Shown here one piece after another: positions 26,317-35,737 of a DNA stretch of 64,000 bases (the first letter of the stretch is position 1; every line of letters begins with the position of its first letter). This DNA is from Streptomyces asoensis (GTDB lineage Bacteria > Actinomycetota > Actinomycetes > Streptomycetales > Streptomycetaceae), in the NCBI RefSeq assembly GCF_013085465.1, contig NZ_CP049838.1, forward strand, positions 2,976,001 through 3,040,000. The letters are read 5' to 3'. A program made the translations under genes and the position numbers. Under the pieces are notes generated by a model. That model ran no database searches and was not told where the DNA came from. It was given only the letters and a program-made list of their open reading frames with translations.

Positions 26317-27705
26317 GTGGCGAACGACGCCAGCACCGTTTTCGACCTAGTGATCCTCGGCGGTGGTAGTGGCGGTTACGCCGCGGCCCTGCGCGGGGCG
26401 CAGCTGGGCCTGGACGTCGCCCTGATCGAGAAGGACAAGGTCGGCGGCACCTGCCTGCACCGGGGTTGCATCCCCACCAAGGCCCTGCTGCACGCGGGTG
26501 AGATCGCCGACCAGGCCCGCGAGAGCGAGCAGTTCGGCGTCAAGGCCACCTTCGAGGGCATCGACGTCCCCGCCGTCCACAAGTACAAGGACGGTGTCAT
26601 CTCCGGTCTGTACAAGGGCCTTCAGGGGCTGATCGCCTCCCGCAAGGTGACGTACATCGAGGGTGAGGGCCGCCTGTCCTCCCCGACCTCCGTCGACGTG
26701 GGCGGACAGCGTGTCCAGGGCCGCCATGTGCTGCTCGCGACCGGCTCGGTGCCGAAGTCGCTGCCGGGCCTGGAGATCGACGGCAACCGGATCATCTCCT
26801 CGGACCACGCCCTCGTACTGGACCGCGTACCGAAGTCCGCGATCATCCTCGGCGGCGGCGTCATCGGCGTCGAGTTCGCCTCGGCGTGGAAGTCCTTCGG
26901 CTCCGACGTGACGGTGATCGAGGGCCTGAAGCACCTCGTCCCGGTCGAGGACGAGAACTCCTCCAAGCTTCTTGAGCGCGCGTTCCGCAAGCGCGGCATC
27001 AAGTTCAACCTGGGCACCTTCTTCTCCAAGGCCGAGTACACCGCCGACGGCGTCAAGGTCACGCTGGCCGACGGCAAGGAGTTCGAGGCCGAGGTCCTGC
27101 TGGTCGCGGTGGGCCGCGGGCCCGTCTCCGCCGGTCTCGGCTACGAGGAGCAGGGCGTCGCCACGGACCGCGGCTACGTCCTGGTCGACGAGTACATGCG
27201 CACCAACGTCCCGACCATCTCCGCCGTCGGCGACCTGGTCCCGACCCTCCAGCTCGCGCACGTCGGCTTCGCCGAGGGCATGCTGGTCGCGGAGCGTCTG
27301 GCCGGTCAGAAGGTCGTCCCGATCGACTACGACGGTGTCCCCCGGGTGACGTACTGCCACCCCGAGGTCGCCTCCGTGGGTATCACCGAGGCCAAGGCCA
27401 AGGAGATCTACGGCGCGGACAAGGTCGTCGCTCTGAAGTACAACCTCGCGGGCAACGGCAAGAGCAAGATCCTCAACACCGCGGGCGAGATCAAGCTCGT
27501 CCAGGTGAAGGACGGTGCCGTGGTCGGCGTCCACATGGTCGGCGACCGCATGGGCGAGCAGGTCGGCGAAGCCCAGCTGATCTACAACTGGGAGGCGCTG
27601 CCCGCAGAGGTCGCCCAGCTCATCCACGCCCACCCGACGCAGAACGAGGCGCTCGGCGAGGCCCACCTGGCCCTGGCGGGCAAGCCGCTGCACTCGCACG
27701 ACTGA
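26317..27705 (+). CDS. lpdA: dihydrolipoyl dehydrogenase (E3)
   Basis: The flavoprotein reoxidises dihydrolipoyl groups of 2-oxo-acid dehydrogenase complexes with NAD+. FAD motif LVILGGGSGGYAAAL, redox-active disulfide GGTCLHRGCIPTKALLHAGE, NAD motif AIILGGGVIGVEFASAW, second FAD motif AVGDLVPTLQLAHVGFAEG and the C-terminal dyad HAHPTQNEAL are all present. The start is GTG 26317 (MANDASTVFDLV, 462 aa) with GGAGGA 6 nt upstream. It is followed after 59 nt by the E2 gene, so they are likely co-transcribed. Confidence 0.95.
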   Translation: MANDASTVFDLVILGGGSGGYAAALRGAQLGLDVALIEKDKVGGTCLHRGCIPTKALLHAGEIADQARESEQFGVKATFEGIDVPAVHKYKDGVISGLYKGLQGLIASRKVTYIEGEGRLSSPTSVDVGGQRVQGRHVLLATGSVPKSLPGLEIDGNRIISSDHALVLDRVPKSAIILGGGVIGVEFASAWKSFGSDVTVIEGLKHLVPVEDENSSKLLERAFRKRGIKFNLGTFFSKAEYTADGVKVTLADGKEFEAEVLLVAVGRGPVSAGLGYEEQGVATDRGYVLVDEYMRTNVPTISAVGDLVPTLQLAHVGFAEGMLVAERLAGQKVVPIDYDGVPRVTYCHPEVASVGITEAKAKEIYGADKVVALKYNLAGNGKSKILNTAGEIKLVQVKDGAVVGVHMVGDRMGEQVGEAQLIYNWEALPAEVAQLIHAHPTQNEALGEAHLALAGKPLHSHD

Positions 27706-27764
27706 CCCTCGGTCGACGAAGCGACGACTCAGACTTCCGCAATTCGTAAGGAGCAACCGAAACC

Positions 27765-29558
27765 ATGGCGGTTTCCGTAACCCTTCCGGCGCTCGGCGAG
27801 AGCGTCACCGAGGGCACTGTCACCCGCTGGCTGAAGGCCGAGGGTGAGCGCGTCGAGGCCGACGAGCCCCTGCTCGAGGTCTCGACCGACAAGGTCGACA
27901 CCGAGATCCCCTCCCCCGCCGCCGGCATCCTGGCCTCCATCAAGGTCGCCGAGGACGAGACGGTCGAGGTCGGTGCCGAGCTCGCCGTCATCGACGACGG
28001 CACCGGCGCTCCCGCCGCCGCTCCGGCTCCGGCCGCCGAGCCGGTCGCCGAGCCCGCACCGGAGCCGGCCGCTGCCGCGCCGTCCACCGAGCAGCCGGCC
28101 CCGGCCCCCGCTCCCACCGCCGAGTCCGCCACCGGCGGCGGCTCCGCCGAGGGCACGGACGTCGTCCTGCCCGCGCTCGGCGAGTCCGTCACCGAGGGCA
28201 CCGTCACCCGCTGGCTGAAGCAGGTCGGCGAGGAGGTCACCGAGGACGAGCCGCTGCTCGAGGTCTCGACCGACAAGGTCGACACCGAGATCCCGGCGCC
28301 CGTCTCCGGTGTGCTGCTCGAGATCACGGTCGGCGAGGACGAGACCGCCGAGGTCGGCGCCAAGCTCGCCGTCATCGGCGCCCCGGGCGCGGCTCCGGCC
28401 GCCGCCCCGGCCCCCGCCGCCCCGGCCCCGGCGCCCGCCGCCGCTGCCCCGGCTCCGGCCGCCCCCGCCCCGGCTCCGGCCGCCCCCGCCCCGGCTCCGG
28501 CCGCTCCGGCGCCCGCCCCGGTCGCCGCCGCTCCGGCTCCGGCCGCCCCGGCCCCCGCGCCGGTCGCCCCGGCTCCGGTCGCCCCGGCCGCCCCCGCGCC
28601 CGCCGCTCCCGCGGGTGACGACGGCGCCTACGTGACCCCGCTGGTGCGCAAGCTCGCCTCCGAGAACGGCGTCGACCTGGCCGCCGTCAAGGGCACCGGC
28701 GTCGGCGGTCGTATCCGCAAGCAGGACGTCCTCGCCGCCGCCGAGGCCGCGAAGGCCGCCGCCGCCGCTCCGGCTCCGGCCGCCGCAGCCCCGGCCGCGG
28801 GCGCCGCGAAGAAGACCCCGGCGCTCGAGGTCTCCCCGCTGCGTGGCCAGACCGTCAAGATGCCCCGCATCCGCAAGGTCATCGGCGACAACATGGTCAA
28901 GGCGCTGCACGAGCAGGCGCAGCTGTCCTCGGTCGTCGAGGTCGACATCACCCGGCTGATGAAGCTCCGCGCGCAGGCGAAGGACTCCTTCGCGGCCCGC
29001 GAGGGCGTCAAGCTCTCCCCGATGCCGTTCTTCGTGAAGGCGGCGGCCCAGGCGCTGAAGGCCCACCCGGCCGTCAACGCCCGGATCAACGTGGACGAGG
29101 GCACCATCACCTACTTCGACACCGAGAGCATCGGTATCGCGGTGGACTCCGAGAAGGGCCTGATGACCCCGGTCATCAAGCACGCGGGCGACCTGAACAT
29201 CGCCGGCATCGCCAAGGCCACGGCCGACCTGGCGGGCAAGGTCCGCGCGAACAAGATCACCCCGGACGAGCTGTCCGGCGCGACCTTCACCATCAGCAAC
29301 ACCGGCTCGCGCGGCGCGCTGTTCGACACGATCATCGTGCCGCCGAACCAGGTCGCGATCCTCGGCATCGGTGCCACGGTCAAGCGTCCGGCCGTCATCG
29401 AGACGGAGGAGGGCACGGTCATCGGCGTCCGCGACATGACGTACCTGACCCTGTCCTACGACCACCGTCTGGTCGACGGCGCCGACGCGGCCCGTTACCT
29501 GACCGCGGTCAAGGCGATCCTGGAAGCCGGCGAGTTCGAGGTCGAACTCGGCCTCTGA
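27765..29558 (+). CDS. sucB: dihydrolipoamide acyltransferase E2 with two lipoyl domains
   Basis: The 597-residue E2 core of a 2-oxo-acid dehydrogenase complex has two nearly identical lipoyl domains (about 1-77 and 130-205), each with the lipoylated Lys in [12 protein letters not shown]. An 80-residue Ala/Pro linker, an E3/E1-binding domain ([34 protein letters not shown]) and a catalytic domain (about 360-597) follow, with active-site [15 protein letters not shown]. Sequence alone does not separate succinyl- from acetyltransferase. In actinobacteria such E2s can serve pyruvate dehydrogenase, and the neighbouring aceE supports that. Confidence 0.93.
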   Translation: MAVSVTLPALGESVTEGTVTRWLKAEGERVEADEPLLEVSTDKVDTEIPSPAAGILASIKVAEDETVEVGAELAVIDDGTGAPAAAPAPAAEPVAEPAPEPAAAAPSTEQPAPAPAPTAESATGGGSAEGTDVVLPALGESVTEGTVTRWLKQVGEEVTEDEPLLEVSTDKVDTEIPAPVSGVLLEITVGEDETAEVGAKLAVIGAPGAAPAAAPAPAAPAPAPAAAAPAPAAPAPAPAAPAPAPAAPAPAPVAAAPAPAAPAPAPVAPAPVAPAAPAPAAPAGDDGAYVTPLVRKLASENGVDLAAVKGTGVGGRIRKQDVLAAAEAAKAAAAAPAPAAAAPAAGAAKKTPALEVSPLRGQTVKMPRIRKVIGDNMVKALHEQAQLSSVVEVDITRLMKLRAQAKDSFAAREGVKLSPMPFFVKAAAQALKAHPAVNARINVDEGTITYFDTESIGIAVDSEKGLMTPVIKHAGDLNIAGIAKATADLAGKVRANKITPDELSGATFTISNTGSRGALFDTIIVPPNQVAILGIGATVKRPAVIETEEGTVIGVRDMTYLTLSYDHRLVDGADAARYLTAVKAILEAGEFEVELGL

Positions 29559-29576
29559 CCTCTCAGGGCTCGACAG

Positions 29577-29616
29577 CGGAAGCCCCCGTCCGGAACTCTC
29601 CGGGCGGGGGCTTCCG
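29577..29616 (+). terminator. intrinsic terminator after sucB
   Basis: A 17-bp stem with one G-U pair (29577-29593 with 29600-29616) and a 6-nt loop begin 18 nt after the E2 stop codon. It should end the lpd-sucB transcript. Confidence 0.8.
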
Positions 29617-29756
29617 GCTGCCGGCTCCGAGGACGGCGGCGAGCGGGACCTGTCCGGTACCGGTCTTTACAGGCGAGCTCCGGTGTGGGCGTGTAAGTCT
29701 CGTCTCACCTGCTTGAAAGCGCCCCCGTGCGCCTCTCCTCCGCGGGCCCCCGGCCG

Positions 29757-29773
29757 TATTGTCTAAACGTCAA
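29757..29773 (+). promoter_or_regulatory. possible promoter/operator of the GntR gene
   Basis: TATTGT (29757-29762) can serve as a -10 box. It overlaps the imperfect palindrome TTGTCTAAACGTCAA (29759-29773), similar in style to FCD-type GntR sites, 44 nt upstream of the regulator's ATG. Autoregulation is inferred only. Confidence 0.35.
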
Positions 29774-29816
29774 ACGCCCCCGGGGGCCCGTGCGGCCCCT
29801 CCTCAAAGGAGCCCTC

Positions 29817-30440
29817 ATGACCGCGCCCGTCGTCCACTCGCTGCGCGAACAGATCCGCGAGCACATCGTGGAGGGGATCGTCAGCGGGCGCTGGAAGCCG
29901 GGCGAGCGGATCGTGGAGCGCCGGATCGCGACCGAGCTGGAGGTCAGCCAGACGCCGGTGCGGGAGGCGCTGCGCGAGCTGGAGTCGCTGCGGTTGATCG
30001 AGTCCGCGCCGAACAAGGGCGTGCGGGTGCGCAACCTCACGGCCGCGGACCTGGAGGAGAGTTACCCCGTCCGGGCCGGCCTGGAGGCGATCGCGGCGGA
30101 GCTGGCCGCACAGCGGCTCGCGGAGGACTGCTCGGCCCTCGAACCGCATGTCGCCGCGCTCTACGAGGCGGACCGCGACGCGGACGGCACCGCCCAGGTG
30201 CGGCACACCGTCGGTTTCCACCGGGAGCTGGTCCGGGCGGCCGGCAACTCGGTGCTGCTGCACACCTGGGAGGGTCTCGGCATCGAGGTGTTCACGGCGC
30301 TGTCGATCCGCTGGCTGGGGACCGTGCAGCAGTCGTACGCGGAGGAGCACGAGGAGCTCGTCCAGGCGTTCCGGCGGCGGGACCCGAGGATCGCCGAGCT
30401 GGTGAAGGCGCATGTCCTCGGGTGTGCCCCCCGGGCGTAG
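29817..30440 (+). CDS. GntR-family (FCD) transcriptional regulator
   Basis: The 207-residue regulator has an N-terminal winged helix (LREQIREHIVEGIVSGRWKPGERIVERRIATELEVSQTPVREALRELES, about 6-55) and a helical FCD ligand-binding domain (75-200) with metal-binding residues such as the HTVGFHRELV histidine. FCD regulators answer to organic acids; pyruvate or lactate is plausible here. Start ATG 29817 follows AAAGGAG. It lies directly upstream of aceE and downstream of lpd-sucB, so it is the prime candidate regulator of this block. Confidence 0.9.
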   Translation: MTAPVVHSLREQIREHIVEGIVSGRWKPGERIVERRIATELEVSQTPVREALRELESLRLIESAPNKGVRVRNLTAADLEESYPVRAGLEAIAAELAAQRLAEDCSALEPHVAALYEADRDADGTAQVRHTVGFHRELVRAAGNSVLLHTWEGLGIEVFTALSIRWLGTVQQSYAEEHEELVQAFRRRDPRIAELVKAHVLGCAPRA

Positions 30441-30502
30441 TTCAGTGGAGCGTACACGCGCTCATACGTGGGCTCCGACCTGCGAAAACCCCGAAATTAC
30501 GC

Positions 30503-30537
30503 GGCACGGGGTGCCTGCCCGAAAGGCACCCCGTGCC
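30503..30537 (+). terminator. intrinsic terminator after the GntR gene
   Basis: A perfect 14-bp stem (30503-30516 with 30524-30537) and 7-nt loop separate the regulator from aceE, so aceE must have its own promoter. Confidence 0.8.
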
Positions 30538-30576
30538 TACTTTCTCGCAATCGAGAGGTTTTGCCCTTCAACCCTT

Positions 30577-30593
30577 TGATCGATCATCGATCA
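30577..30593. promoter_or_regulatory. 17-bp perfect palindrome, probable aceE operator
   Basis: TGATCGAT C ATCGATCA is a perfect palindrome centred on 30585, 142 nt before aceE. It stands out as AT-rich in a GC-rich gap, and extra C and G runs outside extend the symmetry. The adjacent FCD GntR protein, or a PdhR-type regulator, is the likely binder. Confidence 0.6.
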
Positions 30594-30734
30594 GGGGGTT
30601 ACAGTCGCCGACGGGCCGCGCACGGAGCCACCCATGGCACCGCACCGCAGCCCCACGCCCTGTCCTGCCAAAGACCAAGGGCACCCCCGGAACACCCTCA
30701 CAGGGAACCCCCTTCGACTGAGGAAGGCGGCGAC

Positions 30735-33440
30735 ATGACCGACCCCCAGGCCATCCAGCCGAGCGCGCTCGACCAGCTCCCCGACCGGGACCCGGAGGAG
30801 ACCGCCGAATGGCAGGCCTCCCTGGACGCGGTCGCCAAGGCGGCCGGGCCGCACCGTGCCGCATACCTGATGCGCCGCACGCTGGAGCGTGCCGAGGGCA
30901 ACGGCATCGCGCTGCCCAAGCTGCTCGAGACGGACTACGTCAACACCATCCCCACCGCCGCCGAGCCGTCCGCGCCCGGTGACGAGGAGATGGAGCGGAA
31001 GATCACCGCGTGGAACCGCTGGAACGCGGCCGCGATGGTGACCCGGGGCGCGAAACACGGCGTCGGCGGCCACATCGCCACCTTCGCCTCCGCCGCGTGG
31101 CTCTACGAGACCGGCTTCAACCACTTCTTCAAGGGCAAGGAGGCCGACGGCTCGGGCGACCAGCTCTACATCCAGGGCCACGCCTCCCCCGGTATCTACG
31201 CCCGCGCCTTCCTCGACGGCCGGCTGACCGAGCAGCACCTCGACAACTTCCGCCAGGAGGCGGGCGGCGACGGACTCCCGTCGTACCCGCACCCGCGCCG
31301 GCTGCCCTGGCTGTGGGAGTTCCCGACGGTGTCGATGGGTCTCGGCCCGCTCTCCGCCATCTACCAGGCGCGCTTCAACCGCTATCTCACCAACCGCGGC
31401 ATCAAGGACGTCTCCGCGTCCCACGTGTGGGCGTTCCTCGGTGACGGCGAGATGGACGAGCCCGAGTCGACGGCGGCACTCGCACTCGCCTCCCGCGAGG
31501 GTCTCGACAACCTGACCTTCGTCATCAACTGCAACCTCCAGCGCCTCGACGGCCCGGTCCGCGCGAACTTCAAGATCGTGCAGGAGCTGGAGGCCCAGTT
31601 CCGCGGTGCGGGCTGGAACGTCGTCAAGTCGCTGTGGGGCTCCGCCTGGGACGAGCTGTTCCAGCTCGACACCACGGGCGCGCTCGTCCGCCGGCTGCGC
31701 GAGGTACCGGACGCCCAGGTGCAGACGTACCAGACGCGTGGCGCCGCCTACATCCGCGAGGACTTCTTCGGCAAGGACCCGGCGCTCGCCGAGCTGGCGA
31801 AGCTGCTGAGCGACGACAAGATCCTCGAGTGTTTCCACCTCTCCCGCGGTGGTCACGAGGCGCGCAAGGTGTTCGCGGCCTACAAGGCGGCGGTGGAGTT
31901 CAAGGGCGCCCCGACGGTCATCCTGGCCCAGACGGTCAAGGGCCACACCCTCGGCGAGGGCTTCGCGTCGAAGAACGCCAACCACCAGATGAAGAAGCTC
32001 TCGGTGGACGAGTTCAAGACGATGCGCGACCTGCTGGAGCTGCCGATCTCGGACAGCCAGTTCGTCGACGGCGTGGTCCCCTACGGCCACCCGGGCGCCG
32101 ACTCCCCCGAGGTCCGCTACCTCCAGGAGCGCCGCGCGGCCCTCGGCGGCCCGGCCCCGGCCCGCCGTACGCACGCCCTGGCCCCGCTGCCGGCCTCCGC
32201 CGACAAGACGTTCGCCTCCTTCGACAAGGGCTCCGGCTCGCAGAACGTGGCGACCACCATGGCCTTCGTCCGGCTGGTAAAGGACCTGGTCCGCGACAAG
32301 GAGACCGGCAAGCGCTGGGTGCCGATCGTCCCGGACGAGGCGCGCACGTTCGGCATGGAGAGCCTGTTCCCGTCGCTCGGGATCTACTCCCCCAAGGGCC
32401 AGACGTACGAGCCGGTCGACCGCGACCAGCTGATGTACTACAAGGAGGCCAAGAACGGCCAGATCCTCAACGAGGGGATCACCGAGGCCGGTTCGATGGC
32501 CGACTTCATCGCCGCGTCCACCGCGTACTCCACGCACGGTGAGGCGATGATCCCGTTCTACATCTTCTACTCGATGTTCGGCTGGCAGCGCACGGCCGAC
32601 CAGATGTGGCAGCTCGGCGACCAGCTCGGCCGCGGCTTCCTGGTCGGCGCCACGGCCGGCCGTACGACCCTGACGGGCGAGGGCCTCCAGCACGCCGACG
32701 GCCACTCCCCGGTCATCGCCGCGACCAACCCGGCCGCCCTCAGCTACGACCCGGCGTTCGCCTACGAGATCGCGACGATCGTCAAGGACGGTCTGCGCCG
32801 GATGTACGGCGAGGCGGCCCCGGGCGAGGACCCGAACGTCTTCTACTACCTGACCGTCTACAACGAGCCGATGCCGCAGCCGGCCAAGCCGTCCGCCCCC
32901 GGCGTGGACGAGGGCATCCTCAAGGGCCTGTACCGCTTCAACACGGCGGAGTCGGCGGGCGTGGACGTGGCGGCGGCCAACGCCCCGCGCATCCAGCTCC
33001 TGGGTTCCGGCACGGCGATCCACTGGGTCCTGAAGGCACAGCGGCTGCTCGCCGAGGAGTGGGGTGTGGCCTCCGACGTGTGGTCCGCGACCTCCTGGAC
33101 CGAGCTGCGCCGCGACGCGCTGGAGGCCGACGCGGCCCTTCTGCGCGGCGAGGAGCGCCTGCCGTACGTCCGTCAGGCCCTCCAGGGCGCCGAGGGCCCG
33201 GTCCTCGCGGTCTCCGACTACATGCGCCAGGTCCCGGACCAGATCGCGCAGTGGGTCGAGCAGGACTGGTCCTCGCTGGGCGCGGACGGTTTCGGCCTCT
33301 CCGACACCCGTGAGGCGGCCCGCCGCCACTTCGGCGTCGACGCCGAGTCGATCGTCGTCGCGGCCCTGGCGCAGCTCGCCCGCCGCGGCGAGGTCAAGGC
33401 GACCGCGGTGAAGGAAGCGCGCGAGCGTTACGGGCTGTAA
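30735..33440 (+). CDS. aceE: pyruvate dehydrogenase E1 component, homodimeric
   Basis: The 901-residue thiamine-diphosphate enzyme decarboxylates pyruvate and acetylates the lipoyl groups of E2. The TPP motif is [42 protein letters not shown] (about 235-277). Other family blocks are [38 protein letters not shown] and [26 protein letters not shown] 30735 ([15 protein letters not shown]) has AGGAAGGCGG upstream; the longer in-frame reading crosses the terminator and palindrome and is rejected. E2 and E3 are encoded just upstream. Confidence 0.96.
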   Translation: MTDPQAIQPSALDQLPDRDPEETAEWQASLDAVAKAAGPHRAAYLMRRTLERAEGNGIALPKLLETDYVNTIPTAAEPSAPGDEEMERKITAWNRWNAAAMVTRGAKHGVGGHIATFASAAWLYETGFNHFFKGKEADGSGDQLYIQGHASPGIYARAFLDGRLTEQHLDNFRQEAGGDGLPSYPHPRRLPWLWEFPTVSMGLGPLSAIYQARFNRYLTNRGIKDVSASHVWAFLGDGEMDEPESTAALALASREGLDNLTFVINCNLQRLDGPVRANFKIVQELEAQFRGAGWNVVKSLWGSAWDELFQLDTTGALVRRLREVPDAQVQTYQTRGAAYIREDFFGKDPALAELAKLLSDDKILECFHLSRGGHEARKVFAAYKAAVEFKGAPTVILAQTVKGHTLGEGFASKNANHQMKKLSVDEFKTMRDLLELPISDSQFVDGVVPYGHPGADSPEVRYLQERRAALGGPAPARRTHALAPLPASADKTFASFDKGSGSQNVATTMAFVRLVKDLVRDKETGKRWVPIVPDEARTFGMESLFPSLGIYSPKGQTYEPVDRDQLMYYKEAKNGQILNEGITEAGSMADFIAASTAYSTHGEAMIPFYIFYSMFGWQRTADQMWQLGDQLGRGFLVGATAGRTTLTGEGLQHADGHSPVIAATNPAALSYDPAFAYEIATIVKDGLRRMYGEAAPGEDPNVFYYLTVYNEPMPQPAKPSAPGVDEGILKGLYRFNTAESAGVDVAAANAPRIQLLGSGTAIHWVLKAQRLLAEEWGVASDVWSATSWTELRRDALEADAALLRGEERLPYVRQALQGAEGPVLAVSDYMRQVPDQIAQWVEQDWSSLGADGFGLSDTREAARRHFGVDAESIVVAALAQLARRGEVKATAVKEARERYGL

Positions 33441-33460
33441 GCCCGGGATTCGACGGTGAG

Positions 33461-33494
33461 GGGGTCCGGCGGCCGATGCCTGCCGGGCCCCTTT
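33461..33494 (+). terminator. probable terminator after aceE
   Basis: A 10-bp stem with one wobble pair (33461-33470 with 33482-33491) is followed by a short T run, 20 nt after the aceE stop. Confidence 0.6.
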
Positions 33495-33550
33495 CGCCGT
33501 CCTCGGACCCTACGACGCCCGTGGCCGCACGGCCGTGGCGGCACGGCCGT

Positions 33551-33579
33551 GGCCGGTCGCGCGGTTCCCCGTGCCCTTG
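33551..33579 (+). repeat. dispersed GC-rich intergenic repeat, copy 2
   Basis: GGCCGGTCGCGCGGTTCCCC followed by GTGCCCTTG matches the copy at 26086-26112. It is preceded by short tandem copies of GCACGGCCGTGGC (about 33528-33556). The element is non-coding. Confidence 0.5.
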
Positions 33580-33662
33580 GCGGACCCGATCCGGCGCCGC
33601 CACGAGCCGGCGTATCCGGACCCGGGCCGCCCCGCCCGCGGCGCGCCCCCCATCATGTCCCC

Positions 33663-34688
33663 ATGCGCGCTGCCCGCCTCATCAAGATGGTGCTCCTTCT
33701 CCAGTCCCGGCCCACCATGACCGCGGCCGAGCTGGCCCGGGAACTGGAGGTGTCGGAGCGGACCGTCACGCGGGACGCGCAGGCGCTGTCCGAGGCGGGC
33801 GTGCCGGTGTACGCCGAGCGGGGGCGGGCGGGGGGTTACCGGCTCGTCGGGGGATATCGGACGCGGCTGACGGGGCTGGGGCGCGGTGAGGCCGAGGCGC
33901 TGTTCCTGAGCGGGGTGCCGGGGGCGCTGCGGGAGATGGGTCTCGAGGACATCGCGTCGGCCGCGCGGCTGAAGGTGTCGGCGGCTCTGCTGCCCTCCCT
34001 GCGGGACGCCCCGCGTACGGCGGCGCAGCGGTTCCATCTGGACGCGCCCGCCTGGTTCCGGGAGCCGGCGGCGCCGGCCCTGCTGCCGGCCATCGCGGAC
34101 GCGGTGTGGGACGACCGGTGCGTGAGTGCCCGCTACCGGCGCGCGGAGAGCGAGGTGGTGCGGGAGCTGGAGCCGTACGGCCTCGTGCTCAAGGCAGGGA
34201 TCTGGTACCTGTGCGCCCGAGTCTGCGGGACAGGGACGGGCGCGGGCGCGGGGACGGGGACGGCAGCGGGGGCCGGGGCGTTCCGGACCTACCGCATCGA
34301 CCGGTTCGTCGGCGTCGACGTCCTGGAGGATCGTTTCAGCAGGGACGAGGACTTCGATCTGCCCGGGTTCTGGAGCGCGCAGGCCGAGCGGTTCGCGCGG
34401 TCGATCCTGCGGGCCGAGGTGGTCCTGCGCCTCTCCGCGACGGGGGTGCGCAACCTGCCGTACGCCGTGGATCCGGTGGCCGCCCGGGACGCGCTGACGG
34501 GTGTCCCGGAGCCGGACGGGACGGGCTGGGTGACGGTCACCCTGCGGGTCGAGTCGGAGGAGGTGGCGCACACGCAGCTCGCGGCGCTGGGGCCGGAGGC
34601 CGAGGTGCTCTCCCCGGCCACGCTGCGGGAGCGGTTCGCCGCGGAGGCGATACGACTGACGGAGCTCTACGGGCGTCGGGAAGGGTGA
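33663..34688 (+). CDS. WYL-domain transcriptional regulator (YafY/DeoR-like)
   Basis: The 341-residue regulator has an N-terminal helix-turn-helix (MRAARLIKMVLLLQSRPTMTAAELARELEVSERTVTRDAQALSEAGVPVYAERGRAGGYRL). A central WYL ligand-sensing domain starts near VWDDRCVSARYRRAESEVVRELEPYGLVLKAGIWYLCAR, and a WCX-type C-terminal extension follows. A Gly/Thr/Ala-rich insertion (about 180-200) interrupts the WYL sheet and looks like a local repeat expansion. Its target genes are unknown; it lies between aceE and a DUF4240 gene with no divergent partner. Confidence 0.9.
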   Translation: MRAARLIKMVLLLQSRPTMTAAELARELEVSERTVTRDAQALSEAGVPVYAERGRAGGYRLVGGYRTRLTGLGRGEAEALFLSGVPGALREMGLEDIASAARLKVSAALLPSLRDAPRTAAQRFHLDAPAWFREPAAPALLPAIADAVWDDRCVSARYRRAESEVVRELEPYGLVLKAGIWYLCARVCGTGTGAGAGTGTAAGAGAFRTYRIDRFVGVDVLEDRFSRDEDFDLPGFWSAQAERFARSILRAEVVLRLSATGVRNLPYAVDPVAARDALTGVPEPDGTGWVTVTLRVESEEVAHTQLAALGPEAEVLSPATLRERFAAEAIRLTELYGRREG

Positions 34689-34755
34689 GGATTGCGCTGG
34701 AATCCCCGGCACTCCGGGTGCGTCGCGCACTTCGAGGCACGATGCTGGACGCGTG

Positions 34756-35277
34756 ATGGACGAGACGGAGTTCTGGGAGCTGGTGGACGCCTCCCGCGAG
34801 GCCGCCGAGGGCGATCCTGAGGAGCAGGCCGACCAGCTTGTGGAGCGGCTGCTCCGGCTGGACCCGGATTCCGTGCTCGACTTCGCCCGGCACTTCGAGT
34901 CCCGCTACAACCGCGCCTACCGCTGGGACCTGTGGGGCGCTGCCTGGCTGCTGCTGGACGGGGCCAGCGACGACGCCTTCGACTTCTTCCGGTGCTGGCT
35001 GATCGGACAGGGCCGCGAGGTCTTCGAGGGCGCCCTGCACGGCGACCCGGACTCGCTCGCCGATCTGCTGGACGACTTCGACGAGGAGATCGACGGGGAC
35101 GGCGAGGAACTCGGCTACGCGGCCGACGAGGCCTACGAGCAGCTCACCGGGACCGTCGCCCCGGACCTCGGCATTCCGCCCGCGCCCACCGAACCCGAGG
35201 GCACACCGGTCGCCTTCGAGAACGAGGGGGCGCTGGCCGAGCGGTATCCCCGGCTGTGGCAGCGCTTCAAGGAGTGA
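34756..35277 (+). CDS. DUF4240 protein
   Basis: The 173-residue acidic cytoplasmic protein has the signature MDETEFWELVDASREAAEGDPEEQADQLVERLLRLDPDSVLDFARHFESRYNRAYRWDLWGAAWLL, a helical domain often found beside toxin-immunity or regulatory genes but of unknown function. ATG 34756 is chosen over the GTG 34753 that precedes it by one codon. It is 67 nt downstream of the WYL gene and may be co-transcribed. Confidence 0.82.
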   Translation: MDETEFWELVDASREAAEGDPEEQADQLVERLLRLDPDSVLDFARHFESRYNRAYRWDLWGAAWLLLDGASDDAFDFFRCWLIGQGREVFEGALHGDPDSLADLLDDFDEEIDGDGEELGYAADEAYEQLTGTVAPDLGIPPAPTEPEGTPVAFENEGALAERYPRLWQRFKE

Positions 35278-35290
35278 CCCGCGCCGGCGG

Positions 35291-35665
35291 TCACACCGCC
35301 AGCTTGCGACGGGTGCTGTCCGTCGGGATGTACGCCTGCGACTGATCGACCCGCACCGCGTGGTGCATCGGCGCCTTGTTGGCCTGCTCCAGGGCGGAGG
35401 CGGTGGTCGCGGCCGGGCCCAGGACGACCGCGGCGACGGCGCAGAGCACGGTCCAGGGGCTGCGGGCGGCCTTGGTCCAGGCCGGGCTCGGCTCCGTGGT
35501 GCCCGCGTTGCCCGTGACTCCTGTGGTTTCGGTGTTCCCCGCGTTCTCCGCGTTGCCCGAGTTGTCCGTGCTTCCCGCGTTCCCCGTGTTTCCCGTGTTT
35601 CCCGTGTTTCCCGTGTTTCCCGTGTTTCCCGTGTTTCCCGTGGACCGGTTACGACTGCCGTTCAT
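35291..35665 (-). CDS. small protein with Asn-Thr-Gly repeat and one membrane segment
   Basis: The N-terminal part (after MNGSRNRS) is a run of about seven TGN/GNT tripeptides grading into imperfect NAG, STDN and NAEN units. A hydrophobic stretch near residues 70-92 (WTVLCAVAAVVLGPAATTASA) may be a signal anchor. The C-terminal 30 residues (ALEQANKAPMHHAVRVDQSQAYIPTDSTRRKLAV) look like a conserved exported tail. The ATG at 35665 is preferred; 35698 adds 11 residues. Function unknown. Confidence 0.6.
   Translation of the reverse strand: MNGSRNRSTGNTGNTGNTGNTGNTGNTGNAGSTDNSGNAENAGNTETTGVTGNAGTTEPSPAWTKAARSPWTVLCAVAAVVLGPAATTASALEQANKAPMHHAVRVDQSQAYIPTDSTRRKLAV
35585..35643. repeat. tandem 9-bp minisatellite inside a coding region
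   Basis: About 6.5 consecutive copies of CGTGTTTCC lie within the small protein gene and encode its GNT tripeptide run. Because the unit is a multiple of three, copy-number changes keep the frame. It is noticeably more T-rich than its surroundings. Confidence 0.85.
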
Positions 35666-35737
35666 GATCCCCGCCTCCAGTCGGCTTGTGTTGTGCATGA
35701 CCGTAGGACGCGGGAATGGGAGAACCCTGAACGCCGC

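Noticed and set aside
30591..33329. 912-residue minus-strand open frame
   Set aside because: It lies opposite aceE, and the E1 protein on the plus strand shows unmistakable family motifs.
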